Shown here one piece after another: positions 36,050-45,310 of a DNA stretch of 64,000 nucleotides. Numbering within the stretch: position 1 is the stretch's first letter; each line of letters opens with the position of its first letter. Position numbers and translations under genes: made by a program. Source of the DNA: Nocardioides cynanchi (GTDB lineage: Bacteria; Actinomycetota; Actinomycetes; Propionibacteriales; Nocardioidaceae); assembly GCF_008761635.1 (NCBI RefSeq), contig NZ_CP044344.1:1426001-1490000 (forward strand). Reading direction: 5' to 3'. The notes beneath the pieces are model-generated. The model was given only the letters and a program-made list of their open reading frames with translations. It was not told the origin of the DNA and ran no database searches.

Positions 36050-36792
36050 GCCCCGGCCAGGGCCGACTTCACCTCGGCGATCGACACCGTCCCGAAGTGG
36101 AAGACGCTCGCGGCCAGCACGGCGTCCGCGCCGGCCTCGACCGCGGGCGGGAAGTCCGCGGCCGACCCGGCTCCGCCCGAGGCGACCAGCGGCACCGACA
36201 CCTCGGCCCGCACCAGCCGGACCAGCTCGAGGTCGAAGCCCGACCCGGTGCCGTCGGCGTCCATCGCGTTCAGCAGGATCTCGCCGGCCCCGAGCTCGCA
36301 GGCTCGCGCGGCCCAGGCGAGTGCGTCCAGGCCGGCCGGCTTGCGGCCGCCGTGGGTGGTGACCTCGAAGCCCGAGTCGGTCCCCGGCGCTCGACGAGCG
36401 TCGAGCGAGAGCACCAGCACCTGGTTGCCGAAACGGTCCGCGATCTCCGCAACCAGCTCGGGCCGATGGATCGCGGCGGTGTTGACCGCCACCTTGTCGG
36501 CGCCGGCCCGCAGCAGGCGGTCGACGTCCTCGACGGTGGACACTCCCCCGCCGACGGTGAGCGGGATGAAGACCTGCTCAGCGGTACGCGACACGATCTC
36601 CAGCGTCGTGGCCCGCCCCTCGTGGGAGGCCGAGATGTCGAGGAAGGTCAGCTCGTCGGCACCCTCCTGGTCGTACCTCCGCGCCAGCTCGACGGGGTCT
36701 CCCGCGTCGCGCAGGTCCTGGAAGTTCACGCCCTTCACGACCCGACCCGCGTCGACGTCGAGGCACGGGATCACACGTACGGCCAGGCTCAC
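36031..36792 (-). CDS. hisF: Imidazole glycerol phosphate synthase cyclase subunit
   Basis: 253 aa TIM barrel; with HisH makes imidazole glycerol phosphate and AICAR. Seen: [18 protein letters not shown] (catalytic Asp), phosphate loop [25 protein letters not shown], and the second catalytic Asp in [18 protein letters not shown]-overlaps the hisA stop, so the two are co-translated. Last gene of the his operon. Confidence 0.98.
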   Translation of the reverse strand: MSLAVRVIPCLDVDAGRVVKGVNFQDLRDAGDPVELARRYDQEGADELTFLDISASHEGRATTLEIVSRTAEQVFIPLTVGGGVSTVEDVDRLLRAGADKVAVNTAAIHRPELVAEIADRFGNQVLVLSLDARRAPGTDSGFEVTTHGGRKPAGLDALAWAARACELGAGEILLNAMDADGTGSGFDLELVRLVRAEVSVPLVASGGAGSAADFPPAVEAGADAVLAASVFHFGTVSIAEVKSALAGAGHPVR

Positions 36793-37526
36793 GCGTCGTC
36801 GCCCCGGGTCAGGACGAGGGCGTCGTGGAGCGTGAACCGCCCCTCGTAGAGCGCGGTGCCGATGATCGCGCCCTCGACACCGACCGGGACGAGGTCCATC
36901 AGGGCTTCGAGGTCGTCGAGCTCGGTGATCCCACCGCTGGCCACGACCGGCCGGTCGGTGGCCCCGCAGACCTCTTGGAGCAGCGTCAGGTTGGGCCCCT
37001 CGAGCATGCCGTCCTTGTTCACGTCGGTGACGACGTAGCGAGCACAGCCCTCGCCGTCGAGCCGGGCGAGTACGTCGTAGAGGTCACCGCCGTCGCGGGT
37101 CCATCCGCGCGCGGCCAGGGTCCGGCCACGCACGTCGAGGCCGACCGCTACCCGGTCGCCCCAGTCGGCGATCGCCGCGGCGCACCACTCGGGCTGTTCG
37201 AGCGCTGCCGTGCCGATGTTGACCCGTCGGCAGCCGGTCGCCATGGCCGCGACCAGGGACTCGTCGTCCCGGATGCCGCCGCTGAGCTCGACGGCGACGT
37301 CGAGGCGGCCCACGATCGAGGCCAGCAGGTCGCGGTTGTGGCCGCGTCCGAAGGCGGCGTCGAGGTCCACCAGATGGATCCACTCGGCGCCGGCCTCCTG
37401 CCAGCGCAGGGCGGCCTCGACCGGGTCGCCGAAGCGCTTCTCCGAGCCGGCCACGCCCTGGACGAGCTGGACGGCCTGGCCGCCGGCGACGTCGACGGCC
37501 GGGAGCAGCTCGAGGTGGGAGGACAT
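36789..37526 (-). CDS. priA: Phosphoribosyl isomerase HisA/PriA
   Basis: 245 aa TIM barrel. Seen: [23 protein letters not shown] (first catalytic Asp and substrate loop), [12 protein letters not shown], the second Asp in [20 protein letters not shown], and phosphate loop [12 protein letters not shown]. In actinobacteria this protein (PriA) usually performs both the HisA step and the TrpF step; no trpF is in this window. The ATG at 37526 follows a TAGGAT -10 by 7 nt and has no RBS, giving it a leaderless promoter of its own inside the operon. Confidence 0.96.
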   Translation of the reverse strand: MSSHLELLPAVDVAGGQAVQLVQGVAGSEKRFGDPVEAALRWQEAGAEWIHLVDLDAAFGRGHNRDLLASIVGRLDVAVELSGGIRDDESLVAAMATGCRRVNIGTAALEQPEWCAAAIADWGDRVAVGLDVRGRTLAARGWTRDGGDLYDVLARLDGEGCARYVVTDVNKDGMLEGPNLTLLQEVCGATDRPVVASGGITELDDLEALMDLVPVGVEGAIIGTALYEGRFTLHDALVLTRGDDA

Positions 37527-37533
37527 GACACCG

Positions 37534-37539
37534 ATCCTA
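37534..37539 (-). promoter_or_regulatory. -10 box of hisA, leaderless internal promoter
   Basis: Reads TAGGAT on the minus strand, 7 nt before the hisA ATG, and overlaps the stop of the upstream kinase gene. Confidence 0.45.
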
Positions 37540-38073
37540 GGGACGGGCGAAGCCGAGCCGGCCACGTGTCTCGGCGCGCAGGGTCCGGGCCAGCGAGGCC
37601 ACCGCGACCCGGCGGGTGGTGTCGACGACGACGGTGCGCGGGGCGTCGAGGGGATCCGGGTGCGCCACCGCCGTCCGGATCCTGCGCAGGGTCTGCTCGT
37701 CGGCCGGCAGGTGCGGCCAGCCGCGCTCGCGGGCGGCGTACCTGGCCACCGCGACGTCGGCCGGCACCGCGCACTGCACCTCCACCAGGGTCGACCACCA
37801 CGGCGCGAGCAGCCCGGCGACCCGGGCGGTGTCGCGCCGCGGTGCGATCCAGATGTCCACCACCGCCTCGCCCTCGAATGCCTTGACCCGACGGACCAGC
37901 TCGCCCTCGGCGTCGAAGCGCAGCCAGTCGCGAGGCGTCTCGGGAGCCTCGGCGGCCAGCTCCTCCTTGATCTCGTCCAGCGAGAGGAAGGCGCAGCCCA
38001 GGCGCCGCGCCAGTGCGGACCCCAGCGTGGTCTTGCCGGAGCCGGGGACCCCGGTGACGACCACGAGGCTCAT
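37537..38073 (-). CDS. P-loop kinase-like ATPase in the his operon
   Basis: 178 aa. Seen: Walker [20 protein letters not shown] at the N-terminus, [14 protein letters not shown] (acidic residue after strand 2), [12 protein letters not shown], and [12 protein letters not shown] near the end; this looks like the zeta-toxin/shikimate-kinase-like AAA_33 group. Substrate unknown. It overlaps the small membrane protein gene (ATGA) and leads into hisA. Its steady position in the operon suggests co-expression, not necessarily a role in histidine synthesis. Confidence 0.8.
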   Translation of the reverse strand: MSLVVVTGVPGSGKTTLGSALARRLGCAFLSLDEIKEELAAEAPETPRDWLRFDAEGELVRRVKAFEGEAVVDIWIAPRRDTARVAGLLAPWWSTLVEVQCAVPADVAVARYAARERGWPHLPADEQTLRRIRTAVAHPDPLDAPRTVVVDTTRRVAVASLARTLRAETRGRLGFARP

Positions 38074-38393
38074 CGACGCGTCACCATCAGGCGCACGACC
38101 GGGAACACGACCAGGCTGACCACGAGCGCACCGGTGCGGGCGGCCCAGTCGTCGCGGACCAGCCAGACCAGGAGGTTGAGCAGCAGCAGGAGCCCGATCG
38201 TCACCCCCAGCTCGGTCCGCCGGCGCTGCGCGATGATCCCGGGCTGGAGGTGCGGCCGGGGAACCCACCCGGTGAGCGCACGTCGCCGCGCCGCGGCCCG
38301 GGTCCGCCGTTCGGTTGCGCGTCTCCGGGCCTCGGCTGCGGCCGCCGCGGCCTGCTCCCGCTCGGCGCGACGTTGCGCCCGCTCCTTGCTCAT
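38070..38393 (-). CDS. Small membrane protein with a basic N-terminus
   Basis: 107 aa. Seen: a highly charged Ala/Arg-rich helix (1-38), then two hydrophobic helices (about 65-80 and 88-103: LGVTIGLLLLLNLLVWLV, GALVVSLVVFPVV). Function unknown. It lies between hisH (18-nt gap) and the kinase gene, which it overlaps by 4 bp. Confidence 0.75.
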   Translation of the reverse strand: MSKERAQRRAEREQAAAAAAEARRRATERRTRAAARRRALTGWVPRPHLQPGIIAQRRRTELGVTIGLLLLLNLLVWLVRDDWAARTGALVVSLVVFPVVRLMVTRR

Positions 38394-38411
38394 GTGGGGC
38401 TCATCCCGGAC

Positions 38412-39053
38412 TCAGAGCCCCTCGACCCAGTTGCGCAGCAGGGCGGCTCCGGCGTCGCCCGACTTCTCGGGATGGAACTGGGTGGCGCAGAGGGGGCCGT
38501 TCTCGACCGCGGCGACGAACCGGTCCCCCCCGTGCTCGGCCCAGGTCACCAGCGGAGCCGCGGTGTGACCGTCGGTGGTCAGCTCCCAGGAGCGGGCGGC
38601 GTAGGAGTGCACGAAGTAGAACCGCTGGTTCGCCACGCCCGCGAAGAGCGCCGAGCCGGACGGCGCCTCCACGGTGTTCCACCCCATGTGGGGTACGACG
38701 GGCGCCTGGAGTCGCGAGACCACGCCCGGCCACTCGTCGCAGCCCGTCGTCTCCACGCCGTGCTCGACCCCGCGGGCGAACAGGACCTGCATGCCGACGC
38801 AGATGCCGAGCACCGGTCGGCCACCCGCCAGCCGGCGGCCGATGGTCCGCGGACCCTGGACGGCGCGCAGTCCGGCCATGCACGCGGCGTACGCCCCCAC
38901 CCCCGGCACCACCAGGCCGTCGGCGCCCTCGGCTGCCGCACGGTCCGCGGTGAGCGTCACCGCCGCCCCGGCCCGCTCCAGCGCGCGCACCGCCGAACGG
39001 AGGTTGCCGGACCCGTAGTCGAGGACGACGACCGTCCTCCTGGGTGTGCTCAA
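38412..39053 (-). CDS. hisH: Imidazole glycerol phosphate synthase glutaminase subunit
   Basis: 213 aa class I amidotransferase. Seen: [12 protein letters not shown], catalytic Cys in [12 protein letters not shown], oxyanion [17 protein letters not shown], and the His/Glu pair in [14 protein letters not shown]. It supplies ammonia from glutamine to HisF. No ATG or GTG fits the N-terminus; the TTG at 39053 overlaps the hisB stop (TTGA) with AAGGG 6 nt upstream, so a TTG start with coupling is proposed. hisA and hisF lie further downstream, beyond two inserted genes. Confidence 0.95.
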   Translation of the reverse strand: MSTPRRTVVVLDYGSGNLRSAVRALERAGAAVTLTADRAAAEGADGLVVPGVGAYAACMAGLRAVQGPRTIGRRLAGGRPVLGICVGMQVLFARGVEHGVETTGCDEWPGVVSRLQAPVVPHMGWNTVEAPSGSALFAGVANQRFYFVHSYAARSWELTTDGHTAAPLVTWAEHGGDRFVAAVENGPLCATQFHPEKSGDAGAALLRNWVEGL

Positions 39054-39661
39054 AGAGTGCCCTTGGTGGACGGCACCCCGGTCTCGCGCGGGTCGGGCGC
39101 CACCGCGTCGCGGAACGCGCGGGCGAAGGCCTTGAACTGCGCCTCGACCAGGTGGTGGGGGTCGCGGCCGGAGAGCACCCGGACGTGGACGGCGACCTGC
39201 GCATGGAAGGCCAGGGTCTCGAAGACGTGCCTGGTCAGCGAGCCCGGGTAGGCGGCCCCGGTGCCGCCACCGATCACGACGTAGGCCTGGCCGTCGGGCT
39301 CGCCGACGTGGACGCAGTAAGGCCGCCCGGAGACGTCGACGGCGCACTGCACGAGCGCCTCGTCGAGCGGCACCAGGGCGTCGCCGAAGCGGCGGATGCC
39401 CTGCTTGTCGCCGAGCGCCTCGTGCAGGGCCCGGCCGAGCACGATCGCGGTGTCCTCGACGGTGTGGTGGGCGTCGATGTGCGTGTCGCCGTCGGTGGCC
39501 ACGGTCAGGTCGACCAGCGCGTGCCGGGCGAAGGACGCGAGCATGTGGTCGAAGAAGCCGACACCGGTGGCGATGTCGCTGCGACCGGACCCGTCGAGGT
39601 CGACCTCGACGTGGACCTTGGACTCCTTGGTCTCGCGGTCGACCCGGGTGGTGCGGTTCAT
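39050..39661 (-). CDS. hisB: Imidazoleglycerol-phosphate dehydratase
   Basis: 203 aa, monofunctional (no phosphatase domain). Seen: metal-binding motifs [18 protein letters not shown] and [15 protein letters not shown], then [10 protein letters not shown] and [12 protein letters not shown]. The ATG at 39661 ATGA-overlaps the hisC stop. Confidence 0.97.
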   Translation of the reverse strand: MNRTTRVDRETKESKVHVEVDLDGSGRSDIATGVGFFDHMLASFARHALVDLTVATDGDTHIDAHHTVEDTAIVLGRALHEALGDKQGIRRFGDALVPLDEALVQCAVDVSGRPYCVHVGEPDGQAYVVIGGGTGAAYPGSLTRHVFETLAFHAQVAVHVRVLSGRDPHHLVEAQFKAFARAFRDAVAPDPRETGVPSTKGTL

Positions 39662-40755
39662 CTGTGTGCCTCCGATGTCTGCGTCACGGCGGTGAGCGCG
39701 GTTCGAAATGCTGCCATCTCGGCCGGGGTCCCGATCGAGACCCGCAGCCAGCCGTCGGGACCGGTCTCGCGCACCAGCACACCATGCGCGAGCAGCCCTT
39801 CCCAGACGGCATGCCGGTCGTCGAACCTGCCGAACAGCACGAAGTTGGCGTCGCTGTCCGCGACCTCGAACCCTTGGCCACGCAGCCACTCCACGGTGGC
39901 GTCACGTTCGACGCGGAGCCGGTCGACTGCGGCCAGGAGCTCGCCGGAGTGCCGGAGCGCCGCCAGGGCGACCGCCTGGGTGACCGCCGACAGGTGGTAG
40001 GGCAGCCGCACGATCCGCAGCCCGTCGCAGATCTCCGGCGCCGCGGCGAGGTAGCCGACCCGGGCACCGGCCAGCGCGAAGGCCTTGCTCATCGTGCGGG
40101 TCACCACGAGGTTGGGGTGCCGGGGCAGCAGCTCCAGGGCGCTCGGCGTGCCCTCCCGGCGGAACTCGGCGTACGCCTCGTCCACGACCAGCAGCCCGCC
40201 GCGCGGATCGCCGGCCAGCTCGTCGCACAGCGCCGAGATCGTGCTCGCGGGCAGCGCGGTGCCGGTCGGGTTGTTCGGCGACGGCAGGAGTACGACGCTC
40301 GGTCGCCGCGCCCGGACCAGCTCCAGCGCCCGGTCGAGGTCGATCGCGAAGTCCTGCTCACGGTGCCCCACCTCCCACGCGGTGTGGGTGTCGCGGGCGT
40401 ACTCGGGATACATCGAGTAGGTCGGGGCGAAGCTGAGCGCGAGCCGCCCGGGGCCGCCGTAGGCCTGGAGCAGGTGGAGCATCACCTCGTTGGAGCCGTT
40501 CGCGGCCCAGATCCGCTCGGCGTTGAGGCCGTGGCCGAGGTGGGTCGCCAGTGCCTCCCGGAGCCCGGTGAACTCCCGGTCGGGGTAGCGGTTGAGGTCA
40601 CGGGCAGCGGCCGCGACGCTGCGCTCGATGTCGGCGACGACCGCGGCCGAGGGCGGATAGGGGTTCTCGTTGACGTTGAGCAGCACCGGCACGTCGAGCT
40701 GCGGCGCGCCGTACGGCTCGAGCCCGCGCAGCTCCTCGCGGAGCGGCGCGGTCAT
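39658..40755 (-). CDS. hisC: Histidinol-phosphate aminotransferase
   Basis: 365 aa fold-type I PLP enzyme. Seen: [15 protein letters not shown] and [16 protein letters not shown] at the N-terminus, [31 protein letters not shown] (PLP Asn), [12 protein letters not shown] (Asp, Tyr), and the PLP lysine in [20 protein letters not shown]. It overlaps the hisD stop (ATGA) and the hisB start. Confidence 0.97.
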   Translation of the reverse strand: MTAPLREELRGLEPYGAPQLDVPVLLNVNENPYPPSAAVVADIERSVAAAARDLNRYPDREFTGLREALATHLGHGLNAERIWAANGSNEVMLHLLQAYGGPGRLALSFAPTYSMYPEYARDTHTAWEVGHREQDFAIDLDRALELVRARRPSVVLLPSPNNPTGTALPASTISALCDELAGDPRGGLLVVDEAYAEFRREGTPSALELLPRHPNLVVTRTMSKAFALAGARVGYLAAAPEICDGLRIVRLPYHLSAVTQAVALAALRHSGELLAAVDRLRVERDATVEWLRGQGFEVADSDANFVLFGRFDDRHAVWEGLLAHGVLVRETGPDGWLRVSIGTPAEMAAFRTALTAVTQTSEAHR

Positions 40756-42073
40756 CTCGTCGACCGGACCGTGACCGCGGCCGCGTGGCCGGGCAGGTCC
40801 TCCGCCTCGGCCAGCACGACGACGTGCGCAGCGACGGCCTCGAGGGCCGCGCGGTCGTACTCCACGACGTGCATGGCCTTGACGAACGCGCGTACCGACA
40901 GCCCCGACGAGTGGCAGGCACAGCCCGCGGTGGGCAGCACGTGGTTGGAGCCGGCGCAGTAGTCACCCAGCGAGACCGGCGCGTAGGGGCCGACGAAGAC
41001 GGCGCCCGCGTTGTGCACCCGCGCCGCGACCCCGGCCGCGTCGGCGGTCTGGATCTCCAGGTGCTCGGCCGCGTAGGCGTTGACCACGTCGAGGCCCTGC
41101 TCGACGTCGTCGACCAGCACGATCCCGGACTGCTGGCCGCCCAGGGCGGTCAGGATCCGCTCGGTGTGGCGGGTCGCGAAGACCTGCTTGTCGAGCTCCG
41201 CCTCGACCTCGTCGGCCAGCCCCAGCGACGGCGTGACCAGGACGCTGGCCGCCATCGGGTCGTGCTCGGCCTGGCTGATCAGGTCGGCGGCGACGTACGC
41301 CGGGTCGGCGGTGTCGTCGGCCAGGATCGCGATCTCGGTCGGCCCGGCCTCGGCGTCGATGCCGACGACCCCGCGGAGCAGGCGCTTGGCGGCGACGGTG
41401 TAGATGTTGCCGGGACCGGTGACCAGGTCCACCGGCGCGCACGGACCCGCGCCGTAGGCGAACATCGCGATCGCCTGCGCTCCCCCGACGGCGTAGACCT
41501 CGTCGACGCCGAGCAGCGCGCACGCGGCCAGGATGGTCGGTTCGGGCAGCCCGCCGTGGTCCTTCTGCGGTGAGCTGGCCAGGGCGATCGACGCGACGCC
41601 CGCCACCTGCGCGGGGACGACGTTCATCACCACGCTCGACAGCAGCGGCGCGATGCCGCCGGGCGCGTAGAGGCCCACCCGCCGGACCGGGACCATCCGG
41701 TTGGTGACGGTGGCTCCGGGGCCGTAGGTCGTGACCACGTCGTGCTCGAGCTCGGCCTCGCAGGACGTGCGCAGGCGGGCGATCGACTCCTCCAGCCCGG
41801 CACGGACGGCCGGGTCGAGCTCCGCGAGGGCTCGGGCCAGCGCCTCCGGGGGGACCCGGAGGTCGTCCGGGGCCACCCCGTCGAAGCGGAGCGAGAAGTC
41901 CGCCACGGCGTCGGCGCCACGGGTGCGGACCGCCTCGCAGATCGGCCGGACGACCTCGACGGCGGCGTCCACGTCGTACTCCCCCGCGGCAGGACGCCTC
42001 GGTAGTCGACGTGCCCGCCCGGCTCGCTGCCGGTCGCAGCGGGCACGCCTCGGAGGTCGATACGACGGAGCAT
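40752..42073 (-). CDS. hisD: Histidinol dehydrogenase, apparent frameshift near the N-terminus
   Basis: Oxidises histidinol to histidine (last two steps). The long frame (40752-41972, 406 aa) holds the enzyme: [48 protein letters not shown]-type [14 protein letters not shown], zinc site [15 protein letters not shown], and [12 protein letters not shown]. The family N-terminus [10 protein letters not shown] is present at 42073 but in another frame. The frames meet in a G run (41981-41985; five G on the coding strand); one extra G would give the expected [22 protein letters not shown] -10 6 nt before the 42073 ATG supports that start. Either a one-base sequence error, a real mutation, slippage, or a restart at GTG 41972 (GGGGGAG 6 nt upstream) without the first ~33 residues. 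Confidence 0.9.
41981..41985 (-). other. Frame-breaking G run in hisD
   Basis: Five C on the plus strand (five G in the mRNA). A sixth G would join the MLRRIDLRG start frame to the catalytic frame. A run of this kind is prone to sequencing error and to polymerase slippage. Confidence 0.7.
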
Positions 42074-42079
42074 GGCTCG

Positions 42080-42085
42080 ATTCTA
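42080..42085 (-). promoter_or_regulatory. -10 box of the his operon, leaderless
   Basis: Reads TAGAAT on the minus strand, with 6 nt to the hisD ATG at 42073. The best leaderless example in the window. The rest of the 170-bp spacer to the LON gene shows no other clear signal. Confidence 0.5.
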
Positions 42086-42231
42086 GGGGCGGGCGAGGAC
42101 GCCCCTTGAACGGCGAAGCGGGAATGGGACGGCCGCAGCGACCGGCAGAGCGCGCCTGCGCGCGAGTCGAGCGCCCCCCTCCCGGCCGCTGTCCACGAGC
42201 GCGGCTCCCGCTCCCGGGTTGGCGCGTGCCC

Positions 42232-42237
42232 TACGCT
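42232..42237 (+). promoter_or_regulatory. -10 box of the LON-domain gene, leaderless
   Basis: TACGCT, with 6 nt before the ATG at 42244 and no RBS. Confidence 0.45.
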
Positions 42238-42243
42238 TCGGAC

Positions 42244-42909
42244 ATGGGCGACACGCTCCCGATGTTCCCTCTCAACTCCGTGCTGTTCCCGGGGATGAGC
42301 GTGCCGCTGCGGGTCTTCGAGGACCGCTACCGCGCCATGGTCCACCACCTGCTGCGGGTCGACGACCCCACCGAGCGGGTCTTCGGCTCGGTCGGCATCC
42401 GGGAGGGCTACGAGGTCGGCGAGCACGGTGCCCAGTGGCTGTTCAAGGTCGGGTGCCGGGTCAAGATGACCGAGGTCGAGTCTTTCGCCGACGGCTCCTT
42501 CGAGCTGGTCGCCGTCGGGCTGGACCGGATCGAGCTGGACCGCCTCGACACGTCCGGCGCGTATCCGGTCGGACACGTCCGGCCCCTGGCCGAGCACGAC
42601 GTACGCGTACCGGAGCAGATCCAGGCCGCGGCCCGTGACGCGTTCGAGGACTACTGCGTCGCCCTGGGCGAGGTCGGCCGCGAACGGCCCGGCGGCGACC
42701 TCCCGCGCGACCCGACCTACCTCTCGTGGGCGTTGTCCGCGGTCGCTCCGCTCACGCTGGCGCAGCGTCAGGAGCTGCTCGAGGCCGAGGACCCCGTCGT
42801 CCGGCTGGTGATGGTCACCGACGTGATCCGCAGCGAGCTGCGCACCATGCGGGTCTTCGCGTCGCTGCCGGCCACCGAGATCGCCCGCACCCGGTGGTCT
42901 CCCAACTGA
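42244..42909 (+). CDS. LON substrate-binding domain protein
   Basis: 221 aa, a stand-alone N-terminal LON domain without the AAA or protease domains. Seen: TLPMFPLNSVLFPGMSVPLRVFE, the classic domain opening (F-P-L-x-x-V-L-F-P-G), then VGCRVKMTEVESFADGSFEL and the helical end around EAEDPVVRLVMVTDVI. Such proteins probably bind unfolded or specific client proteins; function unknown. The longer open frame upstream is ignored because the ATG at 42244 matches the domain start and a -10 box. Divergent from hisD. Confidence 0.9.
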   Translation: MGDTLPMFPLNSVLFPGMSVPLRVFEDRYRAMVHHLLRVDDPTERVFGSVGIREGYEVGEHGAQWLFKVGCRVKMTEVESFADGSFELVAVGLDRIELDRLDTSGAYPVGHVRPLAEHDVRVPEQIQAAARDAFEDYCVALGEVGRERPGGDLPRDPTYLSWALSAVAPLTLAQRQELLEAEDPVVRLVMVTDVIRSELRTMRVFASLPATEIARTRWSPN

Positions 42910-42922
42910 GCCAGGGTCGCGC

Positions 42923-44638
42923 TCAGTCGGTCGAGACCTTGAAGGACGTACGGGCGATGCTGCCGTCGGTCCAGCTGGAGAAGCCGAGCGCCTGGAGCGG
43001 GGCCACGTTGTCCATCAGGCTCCGGTCTCCGCTCGACGCCTGGGAGAGGGCGTGCTCGAGGTCGTCGACGTTGAGATAGAGGACCTCGTTGGCATGGTCG
43101 GCCTCGGGGATCACACCGGTGAACGCGCTGGTCGAGCCGAGGTCACCACCGGCCAGGACCTGCGTGCGGTAGTCCGGGCTCGGACCCACCACGACCACGC
43201 CCGCACCGCTGTCGGAGCCGAGCGCCGCCGCCGAGCCCGAGCCGACCTGCGCACGGAGCTTGGCCAGGACCTTCTCGATGGCTGCCGGGTCACCCTTCAC
43301 CGAGTAGGCCACCGGCACGCCGGTGCCGTCGGAGGACTCCACCATCGACTCGTAGTCGAAGCTCTTGCCCACGCTGATCGCCGACGACGTGCCCAGCAGG
43401 GTCTCGGCGTCCGCCGGCAGGTCGAGCCCGGTCTCCTGGGAGAGCTGGTCGAGGAGGTCCTGACCCGTCTGGCCGTCCCCGGAGTACGACGCGAAGCGGT
43501 CGGCGAGGCCGAGCACCCAGCCCGACTGGAGCCCGACCCCCAGCGCCGCGGCGGTGTCGGCGGGCAGGCGGGTGACCGCCGCCCCGCCCTGGCCGTTGGT
43601 CACGATCGGCTGGGTCAGGGAGGAGTCGGTGGCCGTCGCGACCTCGAGGCCGTTCCCGGTGAACCGGATCGTCGCCGCAGCGCCCTGAAAGTTCTTCAGC
43701 ACCTCACCGAACGGACCGCTGCCCTCCTGCGGGACGGCGGCCGTCGCGTGGAGGCTCGTCGACGAGCCGATGGTCGAGCTGACGGCCCCGGACGTTCCGA
43801 ACGGCGAGAAGGCCCCGGACAGGTCCGAGAGCTGGCCGGCGAGGTAGTCGCCCGCCGCGGGCGCGGCGTACAGGTTCACGACGCCGGCGTCACCGACGGC
43901 CTTCGTCCACTTCTGGTAGGTCGCGTCGTCGGCCAGGCTGCCCTTGGCGGTCGCGGCCTCGATCGCGGTGACGTCGGCCTGGGTCTTGGCCACGATCACC
44001 CAGCCGTCGTGCACGTCGTAGGCGACGTCGGTCGGCGGGTTGTCGCCGCACGTGAGGAGCGTGTGCATCCCCGCTTCGGCCTTCGCGTCGTCCTTGGCCT
44101 GCACCACGAACACCGGCTCGGGGTTGCCGCCGCCGAGGTCGACCGCCGCGACCGCGGCGCGGTCACCCAGCCACGGGTCGATGTCGGACTCGAAGGTCAG
44201 GCTGGGACACCCGACCCCGGAGATCAGCTCGTCGCCGATCTTCTTGCGCACGTCGTCGACGCTGTGGATGCCGACCTTGTCCTTGAACGCCGGGAACTTC
44301 TCCAGGGTGCGGAAGGCGTCGATCTTCTGTCCCCCGCTGGGGTCGAGGTCGATGCTGGCGTAGGCGATGGTCGAGGCGGGCAGCGCCTGCGCGGGCTGGG
44401 CGCCCTGCTGGAAGAAGCTCAGCGCAGCCCAGGCGCCGGCGCCGAGGGCCAGCAGCCCGACGACCCCACCGCCCACGAGCAGGGTGGTCCGGCGGCTTCG
44501 CTCGGCCGTCGGCCGGCCGTCGGCGCCCTCGGGCGGGATCGGCGCCCCGCTGCCGTAGTCGAGGTACTCGGGCGTGCCACCCGGCCCGGCGCCCCACGGC
44601 TCTCCGTGGGCGTCCGCGGGCGGTTGCTGCTCGGACAT
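42923..44638 (-). CDS. DUF3352 family membrane-anchored protein
   Basis: 571 aa. Seen: a ~45-residue polar cytoplasmic head, one membrane helix (about 50-72, TTLLVGGGVVGLLALGAGAW), then a large exported domain beginning LPASTIAYASIDLDPSGGQK, the DUF3352 hallmark, with FPAFKDKVGI. Function unknown. The start has GGGAGCATCACC upstream. Ends 13 nt from the convergent LON gene. Confidence 0.85.
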   Translation of the reverse strand: MSEQQPPADAHGEPWGAGPGGTPEYLDYGSGAPIPPEGADGRPTAERSRRTTLLVGGGVVGLLALGAGAWAALSFFQQGAQPAQALPASTIAYASIDLDPSGGQKIDAFRTLEKFPAFKDKVGIHSVDDVRKKIGDELISGVGCPSLTFESDIDPWLGDRAAVAAVDLGGGNPEPVFVVQAKDDAKAEAGMHTLLTCGDNPPTDVAYDVHDGWVIVAKTQADVTAIEAATAKGSLADDATYQKWTKAVGDAGVVNLYAAPAAGDYLAGQLSDLSGAFSPFGTSGAVSSTIGSSTSLHATAAVPQEGSGPFGEVLKNFQGAAATIRFTGNGLEVATATDSSLTQPIVTNGQGGAAVTRLPADTAAALGVGLQSGWVLGLADRFASYSGDGQTGQDLLDQLSQETGLDLPADAETLLGTSSAISVGKSFDYESMVESSDGTGVPVAYSVKGDPAAIEKVLAKLRAQVGSGSAAALGSDSGAGVVVVGPSPDYRTQVLAGGDLGSTSAFTGVIPEADHANEVLYLNVDDLEHALSQASSGDRSLMDNVAPLQALGFSSWTDGSIARTSFKVSTD

Positions 44639-44689
44639 GGTGATGCTCCCCGTGAAGTCGGCGCCAGTCGGCGCATCTGCGCCGGGAGC

Positions 44690-45310
44690 CTACCCGCGGC
44701 TGCCCTCCGGCATGCTCGCTTCGCTCGGATCGCCGGAGGCGACGTCGGGGGCCTCGGTGGACGTCGTGCGCGGCCAGGCGAAGAAGACCACGGCCAGCAC
44801 GAGCAGCGAGACCATCGGCCAGACCAGGTAGGGGCTGAAGCCGCTGACGGTGAGCGCCCCGTGCACATGGACGCCGTCGGCCAACGACGCGGCCACGGTC
44901 GTCGGGTCGACCGGCCCGCGGCTGATGCCGACCTCGCGCATCACCCCGGCGGCCAGTGCGGAGCCGAGCGCCACTGCAACCAGCACCGCGAGCTCCCGTG
45001 CACGAGCGAGCAGGCCGACGGCCAACGCGGTCAGCGCGCTGGCCACGGAGCCGACGACGACGTAGAGGCCGGTCCCGGTGAACATCCGGCGCAGCGACTC
45101 GTAGTCGACGGGATAGACCTGGTGCTGCTGCACGAGCTGGTCGGGCGGCGTCCAGACCGCCTCCCAGACCAGGCCGGCGACCAGTCCGACCACCGCGTAG
45201 GCGATCAGCACCTCGACGACGATCAGGGCCGCACCCGACCAGGGGGCGCGCGGTGGTCGGCTGGTGTGCACGCTGCCAGTGTGCCCGGTGCCCGTTGCCG
45301 CGGAGGTCAC
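44690..45310 (-). CDS. Membrane protein, DUF2567-like
   Basis: About 206 aa from the GTG at 45310 (GTGA overlap with dnaE), or 193 aa from the GTG at 45271. Seen: four membrane segments (about 26-46, 80-100, 107-125, 160-180), with VVEVLIAYAVVGLVAGLVW and LVWPMVSLLVLAVVFFAWP. The layout resembles the DUF2567 family; the assignment is tentative. The C-terminal tail is encoded by an inverted repeat (44704-44739). Confidence 0.65.
   Translation of the reverse strand: MTSAATGTGHTGSVHTSRPPRAPWSGAALIVVEVLIAYAVVGLVAGLVWEAVWTPPDQLVQQHQVYPVDYESLRRMFTGTGLYVVVGSVASALTALAVGLLARARELAVLVAVALGSALAAGVMREVGISRGPVDPTTVAASLADGVHVHGALTVSGFSPYLVWPMVSLLVLAVVFFAWPRTTSTEAPDVASGDPSEASMPEGSRG
44704..44739 (-). terminator. 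Inverted repeat at the end of the DUF2567-like gene
   Basis: CCTCCGGC (44704-44711) and GCCGGAGG (44732-44739) flank a palindromic centre (GCTCGCTTCGCTCG). It lies in the last codons, so could end the dnaE unit; the sequence resembles dispersed repeats of related genomes. Confidence 0.4.

Noticed and set aside
35640-36835. Plus-strand frames covering hisF and its surroundings
   Set aside because: Shadows of hisF and hisA; the real genes carry all the catalytic motifs.
41627-42073. A separate 148-aa gene starting MLRRIDLRG
   Set aside because: Only the first ~30 residues resemble HisD; after the G run it is out-of-frame HisD. It is treated as the displaced hisD start, not its own gene.
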